From Actinomycetes bacterium (lineage in GTDB: Bacteria; Actinomycetota; Actinomycetes; Propionibacteriales; Propionibacteriaceae), in assembly GCA_023436925.1 (NCBI GenBank), contig JAEZHJ010000092.1:1-10701 (forward strand): a stretch of DNA of 10,701 nucleotides, in the 5' to 3' direction. Made by a program: the position numbers and the translations under genes. The notes beneath the pieces were generated by a model. The model did no database searches and had not been told where the DNA came from. It worked only from the letters and a program-made list of their open reading frames with translations. Of the stretch, positions 6,032 through 10,701 are shown one piece after another (position 1 is the first letter of the stretch; each line of letters opens with the position of its first letter).

Positions 6032-7075
6032 GGAGTCGAGTGAGACCCCGACGAGCACCGGCTCGGGGACGAGCCGGACCCCGAATCGGGCCTCTACGCC
6101 GTCGCGGATCTCCCGCGCCAGCCTCGCCAGGTCGGCCGACGTGGCGCCGCCGCGATTCGTCAGCGCCAGGGTGTGCTTGGTGGACAGCGTCGCCGGCGGG
6201 GTGCCGTAGCCCTTGCCGAAGCCGGCATGCTCGATCAGCCAGGCCGCGCTTGTCTTGACCAGGTCGTCGCCGGAGCCGGCCGGGAAGCGCGGCGCCTCCG
6301 CCGGCAGCCCGGCCGCCTGGTCCGCGGTGAGGATCGGGTTGGTGAAGAAGCTGCCCGCGCTCCAGGTGTCGTGGTCGGAGGAGTCGAGCACCATCCCCTT
6401 GCCGCGCCGCAGGTCAAGCACCGTGTCGCGCACCTGCCCCAGTGGAGCCCGCTCGCCGGCGGCCACGCCGAGCCGTCGGGCCAGTTCGCCGTACCGGATC
6501 GGAGCCGACCGGGGGCCCAGCGTCAGCTGGAAGGTGACCGTCAGCACGAGATGGCGGCCCGGCTCCCGCTTGAAGACCGACGTCCGGTAGCCGAACCCGC
6601 ACTCGCTGCTGAAGAAGGTGCGGACCCGGCCCTCCTGCCGGTCCCAGACCCGGACCCGGGCGATCGTCTGGGAGACCTCCTGGCCGTAGGCGCCGACGTT
6701 CTGGATCGGGGTCGCGCCGGCCAGTCCGGGGATCCCCGACAGGGCCTCCACGCCGACGAACTCCTGCGCCACGCAGTCGGCGACGAACGCGTCCCAGGGC
6801 TCCCCCGCCGCCACCTGTAGCACAGCGCCACCACAGCCGGTGACCTCGTCGCGCTCGATCCCGCGGACGCCCGCGGTCAACACGACCGTGCCGTCGAAGC
6901 CGGCGTCACCGACCAGCAGGTTGGACCCGCCCCCCACCACGAGGACGGGTTCACCGGCGGCGTCGCAGCCGGCGACCGCCTCGATGAGCTCCGCCTCGCT
7001 GGACGGGGTCAGCACCCGGCGGGCCGGTCCCCCGACCCGTAGCGTCGTCAGCTCCGCCAGCGTCGGCTCAGCCAA
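6029..7075 (-). CDS. murB: UDP-N-acetylmuramate dehydrogenase MurB
   Basis: MurB is a cytoplasmic FAD enzyme. It reduces UDP-GlcNAc-enolpyruvate to UDP-N-acetylmuramate with NADPH, the second committed step of peptidoglycan synthesis. The 348-residue product shows the FAD-binding PP-type motif VVGGGSNLLVGD (46-57), IPGLAGATPIQNVGAYG (115-131), the type I loop SECGFGYRTSVFK (157-169; Tyr163, Arg164), the proton donor Ser242 in SAGSFFTNP, and Glu338 in VPEPV. It is therefore complete and type I. The start is TTG at 7075, chosen because GGAGG lies 6 nt upstream and the frame begins LAEPTLAELTTLRVGG. Earlier starts would lie deep in the dehydratase gene. It overlaps hadB by 8 nt, so translation is probably coupled. 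Its stop codon lies in the 21-bp repeat array. Confidence 0.96.
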   Translation of the reverse strand: MAEPTLAELTTLRVGGPARRVLTPSSEAELIEAVAGCDAAGEPVLVVGGGSNLLVGDAGFDGTVVLTAGVRGIERDEVTGCGGAVLQVAAGEPWDAFVADCVAQEFVGVEALSGIPGLAGATPIQNVGAYGQEVSQTIARVRVWDRQEGRVRTFFSSECGFGYRTSVFKREPGRHLVLTVTFQLTLGPRSAPIRYGELARRLGVAAGERAPLGQVRDTVLDLRRGKGMVLDSSDHDTWSAGSFFTNPILTADQAAGLPAEAPRFPAGSGDDLVKTSAAWLIEHAGFGKGYGTPPATLSTKHTLALTNRGGATSADLARLAREIRDGVEARFGVRLVPEPVLVGVSLDS

Positions 7076-7469
7076 GCCGCACCTCCGCGGTGGCCGATCC
7101 GAGCACCTTGGCGCCGTTGTGGATCGCCTCGATGCTGACGGTCGCGACCTCACCGTCCACGGCGGTGACCGTGCCGGAGAAGGCGACGGTGCCGCCCTCG
7201 GCCTCGTCCACCACGACCGGACGGGTGAACCGGACCGAGTAGCTCAGCACCCGGGCCGGGTCGCCCACCCAGTCGGTCACCACCCGCAGCGCGGTGCCCA
7301 TGGTGAGCATGCCGTGGGCGATCACGCCGGGCAGTCCGAGCCGGGCCGCGGCCGCGTCCGACCAGTGGATCGGGTTGAAGTCGGTGGACGCCCCGGCGTA
7401 GCGCACCAGGTCGGCCCTGGTGAAGGTGGTGGTGAACCCGGGCAGCCGGGTCCCGACGCTGGGGGTCAT
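7068..7469 (-). CDS. hadB: MaoC/HadB-like (R)-3-hydroxyacyl dehydratase subunit
   Basis: This hot-dog-fold hydratase/dehydratase acts on (3R)-hydroxyacyl thioesters in fatty-acid elongation. In mycobacteria the orthologous position is HadB, the catalytic partner of HadA or HadC. The 133-residue product carries the R-specific hydratase 2 motif YAGASTDFNPIHWSD, with catalytic dyad Asp30 and His35, followed by GLPGVIAHGMLTM. The start ATG at 7469 has GGAGGCGGC directly before it and overlaps the hadA stop as ATGA. A longer frame upstream was rejected. Paired with hadA, it probably forms a heterodimer. No hadC-like gene follows; murB takes that place. Whether it serves FAS-II or another acyl pathway here is open. 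Confidence 0.88.
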   Translation of the reverse strand: MTPSVGTRLPGFTTTFTRADLVRYAGASTDFNPIHWSDAAAARLGLPGVIAHGMLTMGTALRVVTDWVGDPARVLSYSVRFTRPVVVDEAEGGTVAFSGTVTAVDGEVATVSIEAIHNGAKVLGSATAEVRLG

Positions 7470-7891
7470 GCCGCCTCCGCCGTGTGCAACAGGGTCGAGC
7501 TGGCGGTGCACACATCCTCGCCCTCGACGGTGGTGAGCTGGACGGAGATGCTCACGATCGCCATCGCACCGCGCGCCCGGACCCCGTCGATCCGCAAGGT
7601 GGCGGTGATGACGTCGCCCGCCCGCAGCGGACGGGCCCAGGTGAAGCGCTGGTCGCCGTGCACCGTGCGATGCAGGGCGAGACCGAGCTCGGGATCCTCG
7701 AAGAGCGCACCCCAGGCGGCAGAGGACAGCACGACGGCGAAGGTGGGCGGCGCGATCGGTGAGTCGCCGGTGTAGGCCGGGTTGTCGCCGTCACCCAGGG
7801 CGGCGGCGAACTCGGCGATCTTGGCCCGGCTCACCTCATAGCCCGGGGTCGGCGGGTAGGTCCGCCCGACGTGTACTTCGCTGATCGGCAT
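7466..7891 (-). CDS. hadA: HadA-like MaoC N-terminal domain dehydratase subunit
   Basis: The 141-residue single hot-dog protein belongs to the family once called UPF0336 (N-terminal half of FAS1-type MaoC dehydratases). It begins MPISEVHVGRTYPPTPGYEV and contains ALGDGDNPAYTG and IAPPTFAVVLS, with HGDQRFTWARPLRAGDVI in the second half. It lacks the Asp/His dyad motif of HadB and is expected to be the substrate-holding, stabilising subunit. The ATG at 7891 lacks a Shine-Dalgarno sequence. Instead TAGCCT lies exactly 7 nt upstream, so a leaderless transcript is possible; the TAG of that box is also the stop codon of the upstream gene. Frames extending upstream were rejected as shadows of that gene. 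Confidence 0.87.
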   Translation of the reverse strand: MPISEVHVGRTYPPTPGYEVSRAKIAEFAAALGDGDNPAYTGDSPIAPPTFAVVLSSAAWGALFEDPELGLALHRTVHGDQRFTWARPLRAGDVITATLRIDGVRARGAMAIVSISVQLTTVEGEDVCTASSTLLHTAEAA

Positions 7892-7898
7892 GACGCAC

Positions 7899-7904
7899 AG
7901 GCTA
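7899..7904 (-). promoter_or_regulatory. Possible leaderless -10 box of hadA
   Basis: TAGCCT fits TANNNT and ends exactly 7 nt before the hadA ATG, where no Shine-Dalgarno sequence is present. If active, transcription would start at or next to the A of the ATG. No convincing -35 is visible. The box also contains the stop codon of the preceding gene. Confidence 0.35.
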
Positions 7905-8348
7905 GACCGCGCGGGCGGCGAGCAGCTGACGGACCGCCGCGACCTGCTCGTCCGGCACCTGCGCGGCCAGCGAGTTGCGTCCGATCCGGGCCAGGCCGGA
8001 CAGGCGGTTGGAGTAGCTCCACTCCTGCGGGGTGGGATTCGCGTCGGCGACCACCAACTGGTGGGTGCCCCAGACCCGCCGGATCTCGACGGCGCCGACG
8101 TCGGCCCAGTCGCGGTGCCAGGTCTCGCGTCCCAGCTGCTTGGTGATGCCGGTCTCATCGAGGGTGACGCTCACGGTCTTGTCCACCGCCAGGCGCCAGG
8201 CCTGGAACAGCGCCAGGCCGACCAGCACCATCGTCCACAGCGCGGGCTCGCCCCACACCACGGTCGTGGCGCCGAGCAGCCCCGTCACCAGGAACAGGTA
8301 GAACCAGACCCGGTTGGCCCGGTCGGTGGTCGTCCAGCTCAGTGTCAT
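7902..8348 (-). CDS. Small membrane protein, two spans plus PH-like domain
   Basis: The product is unnamed, 148 residues. Two hydrophobic spans are visible, about 14-32 (VWFYLFLVTGLLGATTVVW) and 36-55 (ALWTMVLVGLALFQAWRLAV), joined by a tight turn. A soluble C-terminal part (57-148) alternates beta-type segments such as VSVTLDETGITKQLG, WADVGAVEIRRVWG and HQLVVAD, and ends in a helix. This layout resembles bacterial PH-domain proteins of the CFP-6/low molecular weight antigen 6 type (bPH_6 family), which is inference from topology. No partner or reaction is known to me. The ATG lacks a Shine-Dalgarno sequence. The gene sits 26 nt after the rpmG terminator and 10 nt before hadA, so it may be read together with hadA-hadB-murB. 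Confidence 0.72.
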   Translation of the reverse strand: MTLSWTTTDRANRVWFYLFLVTGLLGATTVVWGEPALWTMVLVGLALFQAWRLAVDKTVSVTLDETGITKQLGRETWHRDWADVGAVEIRRVWGTHQLVVADANPTPQEWSYSNRLSGLARIGRNSLAAQVPDEQVAAVRQLLAARAV

Positions 8349-8371
8349 CGCAGGCAGGTGCAGGAAGGCAC

Positions 8372-8402
8372 GAAAGCCGCCCGCCGAACGGCGGACGGCT
8401 TC
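8372..8402 (-). terminator. Hairpin terminator of rpmG
   Basis: On the minus strand AGCCGTCCGCCG pairs with CGGCGGGCGGCT (8400-8389 with 8386-8375). There are twelve pairs, one of them U-G, around a two-base gap, and TTTCG follows. It begins 15 nt after the rpmG stop codon. It should end the tRNA-Thr/tRNA-Met/rpmG transcript, with a short T run that may allow some readthrough into the next genes. Confidence 0.75.
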
Positions 8403-8415
8403 TCGGCGGCTCGGC

Positions 8416-8586
8416 TCAGCGGGTCTCGCGATGGGCGGTGTGCACGTGGCACTTCGGGCAGAACTTCTTCAGCTCCAGACGATCCGGGTCGTTGCGCCGG
8501 TTCTTCTTGGTGATGTAGTTCCGCTCCTTGCACTGCGTGCATGCCAAGGTGATCTTGGGCCGAACGTCGGCTGCCTTCTTGGCCAT
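8416..8586 (-). CDS. rpmG: 50S ribosomal protein L33, zinc-binding form
   Basis: L33 is a small protein near the E site of the large subunit. Translating the minus strand gives 56 residues beginning MAKKAADVRPKITLACTQCK and ending HTAHRETR. Two CxxC pairs (Cys16/Cys19 and Cys43/Cys46) mark the zinc-ribbon (C+) form. The core KERNYITKKNRRNDPDRLEL is typical. ATG start with AGGAAAG about 11 nt upstream. It lies 38 nt behind tRNA-Met and is closed by the hairpin 8372-8402. In actinobacteria a zinc-free paralog elsewhere in the genome is common; it cannot be checked here. Confidence 0.97.
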   Translation of the reverse strand: MAKKAADVRPKITLACTQCKERNYITKKNRRNDPDRLELKKFCPKCHVHTAHRETR

Positions 8587-8624
8587 CGGGCTCTCACTTT
8601 CCTGGCGGTCTGGCTTCGAGTTTG

Positions 8625-8697
8625 TAGCGGGAGCGGGACTCGAACCCGCGACACAGCGATTATGAGCCGCTTGCTCTACCGCCTGAGCTATCCCGCC
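8625..8697 (-). tRNA. tRNA-Met(CAT), probably elongator
   Basis: A 73-nt cloverleaf is visible on the minus strand. The acceptor GGCGGGA pairs with TCCCGCT (first pair G-U), and the discriminator is A. The D arm GCTC...GAGC has a short loop. The anticodon stem AGCGG/TCGCT encloses loop CTCATAA, anticodon CAT. The T arm GCGGG TTCGAGT CCCGC is complete. CCA is not encoded (CAA follows). The paired acceptor end and the lack of the three G-C pairs of initiator anticodon stems point to elongator Met. tRNA-Ile2 with modified CAT is a remote alternative. It lies between tRNA-Thr and rpmG. Confidence 0.93.
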
Positions 8698-8760
8698 GGG
8701 CGTCCGGCAGCCCCGGCGAGCCGGGTGGACGGGCGGTTATTCCGTCACTGCCAAACACAG

Positions 8761-8833
8761 AGCCCCCATGCGGAATCGAACCGCAGACCTTCTCCTTACC
8801 ATGGAGACGCTCTGCCGACTGAGCTATAGGGGC
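8761..8833 (-). tRNA. tRNA-Thr(GGT)
   Basis: A 73-nt cloverleaf is visible on the minus strand. The acceptor GCCCCTA pairs with TGGGGGC (one U-G pair), and the discriminator is T. The D arm is GCTC AGTCGGCA GAGC. The anticodon stem TCTCC/GGAGA encloses loop ATGGTAA with anticodon GGT. The T arm TGCGG TTCGATT CCGCA is complete. The 3' CCA is not encoded. It is the first gene of the tRNA-Thr, tRNA-Met, rpmG group. Confidence 0.96.
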
Positions 8834-8848
8834 CGGACCTCGGATGAC

Positions 8849-8876
8849 ATTACACGACCGGCGGGCTCCGCCCCAA
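8849..8876 (-). promoter_or_regulatory. Probable promoter of tRNA-Thr/tRNA-Met/rpmG
   Basis: On the minus strand TTGGGG (8876-8871) and TGTAAT (8854-8849, five of six matches to TATAAT) are 16 nt apart. The predicted start is about 8 nt before the tRNA-Thr 5' end. The -35 is embedded in CCGATTTGGGG, identical to the rplJ promoter candidate. A short CCGCCC/GGGCGG hairpin (8880-8885 with 8868-8873) overlaps the -35 and could serve the preceding gene as a weak terminator. Confidence 0.55.
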
Positions 8877-8903
8877 ATCGGGCGGTGGCAAGGCGCTGGA
8901 CGG

Positions 8904-9203
8904 CTACCCGCCAGGCGCGGCGACGCCGTGGCTGCGCAGGTCGACCCGCCCGTCACGGACCAAGACGCCCTCGGCTGCGAGCAACTCGGTGGCCGCAGGG
9001 ACGAGGTGTGCGGCGATCGTCCCGTCGGCACGCACCACCCGCCACCAGCAGACCTGGTCGCCGCGGGTGGCCAGCACCCGCGCCACCACCCTGGCCCCGC
9101 ACCCGACGACGCCCGCGATCGTGCCGTAGGTGGTCACCCGTCCCTCGGGCACCGTGGAGACCGCGAGCAGCACCGCGTCGGCCACCTCGTTCACCCCTGC
9201 CAC
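8904..9203 (-). CDS. Alkyltransferase-like (ATL) DNA-binding protein
   Basis: The 99-residue protein has the DNA-binding domain of O6-alkylguanine-DNA alkyltransferases but not the reactive cysteine. Motifs are VPEGRVTTYGTIAGVVG (18-34), an arginine-finger region GARVVARVL (36-44), and the active-site equivalent VCWWRVVRADG (51-61). The usual PCHRV reads CWWRV here. Trp53 stands where the acceptor Cys should be, so methyl transfer is not expected. ATL proteins bind O6-alkylguanine and hand the lesion to nucleotide excision repair; that role is inferred. GTG start at 9203 gives the usual ATL length. TAGGCT ends exactly 7 nt upstream of the GTG. A longer frame from 9269 has no ribosome-binding site. 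Divergent from fumC across 85 bp. Confidence 0.85.
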   Translation of the reverse strand: MAGVNEVADAVLLAVSTVPEGRVTTYGTIAGVVGCGARVVARVLATRGDQVCWWRVVRADGTIAAHLVPAATELLAAEGVLVRDGRVDLRSHGVAAPGG

Positions 9204-9288
9204 GCCGGTCAGCCTAACCTCGGGCGGGGGCCGGCTGAACTTTCCCGCCGGGCCACGCCGCAAAGCCATTCCGTCTAGGGTTATTGGT
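9204..9288. promoter_or_regulatory. Divergent promoter region of ATL gene and fumC
   Basis: The 85-bp gap must drive both genes. On the minus strand TTCAGC is 17 nt from TAGGCT (9216-9211), which ends 7 nt before the GTG of the ATL gene. On the plus strand TAGGGT (9276-9281) ends 7 nt before the fumC ATG, with no clear -35. Both fit TANNNT-N7-start, the common pattern of leaderless actinobacterial transcripts. For fumC, AGGG at 9277-9280 could instead act as a weak ribosome-binding site. Confidence 0.45.
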
Positions 9289-10680
9289 ATGGACTATCGC
9301 ATTGAGCACGACACGATGGGTGAGGTGCGGGTACCCGCTGACGCCCTCTACGCAGCGCAGACCCAGCGCGCGGTCGAGAACTTCCCGATCTCTGGACGCG
9401 GACTCTCCGCCCACCACATTGCGGCACTCGGCCAGATCAAGCGGGCAGCGGCGCTCGCCAACGCCGAACTCGGGGTCATCGCCCCGGAGATCGCCGAGGC
9501 GATCGTGGCCGCGGCCGACGAGGTCATCGCCGGCAAGCACGACGACCAGTTCCCCATCGACGTCTTCCAGACCGGCTCTGGCACGTCGTCCAACATGAAC
9601 ACCAACGAGGTCGTCGCGACGCTGGCCACCCAGCGCCTCGGCCGGCCCGTCCACCCCAATGACCACGTCAACGCGTCGCAGTCCTCCAACGACGTGTTCC
9701 CGTCCTCGATCCACATCGCGGCCGTGCAGGCGATCCACTCCGACCTGCTGCCCGACCTGGAGATCCTCGCCTCCTCGCTCGAGGCGAAGGCGGCCGAGTT
9801 CGCCACCGTCGTGAAGTCGGGCCGTACCCACCTGATGGACGCGACCCCGATCATGTTGGGCCAGGAGTTCTCCGGCTACGCCACCCAGATCCGCTACGGG
9901 ATCGCCCGGGTCAAGGCCGCCCTCCCCCGGCTCAACGAGCTGCCGCTGGGCGGCACCGCGGTCGGCACCGGGATCAACACCCCGCCCGGGTTCTCCGCGC
10001 GGGTGATCCAGCTGATCGCCGAGCACACCGGCCTGCCGCTGGTGGAGGCGTCCAACCACTTCGAGGCCCAGGCCGCCCAGGACTCGCTGGTCGAGACCTC
10101 CGGTGCGCTGCGCACCCTCGCGGTGTCGCTGGTGAAGATCGCCAACGACCTGCGCTGGATGGGTTCCGGCCCGCGGACCGGCATCGGCGAGATCGCGCTG
10201 CCCGACCTGCAGCCCGGCTCCTCGATCATGCCGGGCAAGGTGAACCCGGTGGTGCCCGAGGCGACCGTCATGGTGGCGGCCCAGGTGATCGGCAACGACG
10301 CGGCGATCGCCTTCGCCGGCGCGCAGGGCAACTTCGACCTGCTCGTCATGCTGCCGGTGATGGCCCGCAACCTGCTCGAGTCGATCTCGCTGATCGGCAA
10401 CGTCTCCCGGGTGCTGGCCACCCGCTGCGTGGACGGGATCACCGCCAACGTGGAGCGCTGCCTCGAGCTGGCCGAGTCCAGCCCGTCGATCGTGACCCCG
10501 CTGAACCGGATCATCGGCTACGAGGCCGCCGCCAAGATCGCCAAGCACTCGGTGAAGAAGAACCTCACCGTCGCCGACGCGGTCCGCGACCTCGGCTACA
10601 TCGAGCGCGGCGAGATCACCGAGGAGCAGCTCGCCAAGGCCCTCGACGTTGCGGCGATGACCGCGCCGAAGCAGGCCTGA
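9289..10680 (+). CDS. fumC: Class II fumarate hydratase
   Basis: FumC is the iron-free tetrameric fumarase of the citric acid cycle, interconverting fumarate and L-malate. The 463-residue product (family about 460-470) is complete. It has TGSGTSSNMNTNEV (95-108), HPNDHVNASQSSNDVFPS (122-139), SGRTHLMDATP with active-site His181, and the fumarase/aspartase signature GSSIMPGKVNP (310-320) with the mobile serine loop and Lys317/Asn319. GKVNP followed by VVPEATVMV and the C-terminal AESSPSIVTPLNRIIGYE favour actinobacterial FumC over aspartate ammonia-lyase. The only plus-strand gene here. ATG at 9289 is chosen because MDYRIEHDTMGEV is the family N-terminus; the upstream extension from 9130 overlaps the ATL gene antisense. 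Transcription may be leaderless. Confidence 0.95.
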   Translation: MDYRIEHDTMGEVRVPADALYAAQTQRAVENFPISGRGLSAHHIAALGQIKRAAALANAELGVIAPEIAEAIVAAADEVIAGKHDDQFPIDVFQTGSGTSSNMNTNEVVATLATQRLGRPVHPNDHVNASQSSNDVFPSSIHIAAVQAIHSDLLPDLEILASSLEAKAAEFATVVKSGRTHLMDATPIMLGQEFSGYATQIRYGIARVKAALPRLNELPLGGTAVGTGINTPPGFSARVIQLIAEHTGLPLVEASNHFEAQAAQDSLVETSGALRTLAVSLVKIANDLRWMGSGPRTGIGEIALPDLQPGSSIMPGKVNPVVPEATVMVAAQVIGNDAAIAFAGAQGNFDLLVMLPVMARNLLESISLIGNVSRVLATRCVDGITANVERCLELAESSPSIVTPLNRIIGYEAAAKIAKHSVKKNLTVADAVRDLGYIERGEITEEQLAKALDVAAMTAPKQA

Positions 10681-10701
10681 CACACTGAACCACACAGGCC
10701 C

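Noticed and set aside
7076..7153. Upstream N-terminal extension of MurB
   Set aside because: The extension is an Arg/Ser-rich shadow of hadB; the TTG at 7075 has GGAGG at proper spacing and begins the conserved domain.
9289..10680. Aspartate ammonia-lyase instead of fumarase
   Set aside because: Both share the GSSxMPxKxN signature, but GKVNP and the C-terminal AESSPSIVTPLN block fit class II fumarase better.

Overview
The window is chromosomal DNA of a high-GC Gram-positive bacterium (Actinomycetota). The evidence is strong G/C bias at third codon positions, GTG and TTG starts, tRNA genes without an encoded CCA end, and a gene order typical of actinobacteria: tRNA-Thr, tRNA-Met, rpmG, hadA-like, hadB-like, murB, aminotransferase, tRNA-Trp, secE, nusG, rplK, rplA, rplJ, rplL. 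An affiliation near Propionibacteriales is only a guess from protein flavour. Almost everything is on the minus strand; only fumC (9289-10680) is on the plus strand.

Read in the direction of minus-strand transcription, the right part starts with a short alkyltransferase-like gene (8904-9203), divergent from fumC. Next come tRNA-Thr(GGT), tRNA-Met(CAT) and rpmG, which closes with a hairpin terminator. After that lies a compact group: a small membrane/PH-like protein, two hot-dog (MaoC-like) dehydratase subunits and murB. Its junctions are a 10-nt gap, a 4-nt overlap and an 8-nt overlap. The group links acyl-chain dehydration (HadA/HadB type) with peptidoglycan precursor synthesis (MurB).

A gene-free island at 5550-6028 separates murB from a class I aminotransferase. 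It holds two repeat systems. One is four copies of a 22-bp element arranged with exact mirror symmetry around position 5772. The other is a tandem array of 21-bp units whose last unit supplies the murB stop codon. The same 21-bp unit occurs in the opposite orientation at the left edge of the window.

The left part is the translation/transcription cluster. tRNA-Trp precedes secE (preprotein translocase) and nusG (transcription factor), which overlap by ATGA. rplK and rplA (L11, L1) follow and end at a long hairpin. rplJ and rplL (L10, L7/L12) form a separate transcript with a strong promoter candidate and an L10-leader type attenuator, and it ends in a hairpin with a short T tract. These genes supply the L1 and L7/L12 stalks, the elongation factor NusG and the SecYEG subunit SecE.

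I see no new multi-gene defence, secretion or biosynthetic system here. The coding content is conserved housekeeping. The less ordinary signals are non-coding: the mirror-symmetric 22-bp sites, the two 21-bp arrays, and a recurring TANNNT box exactly 7 nt before three start codons, which suggests leaderless transcripts.
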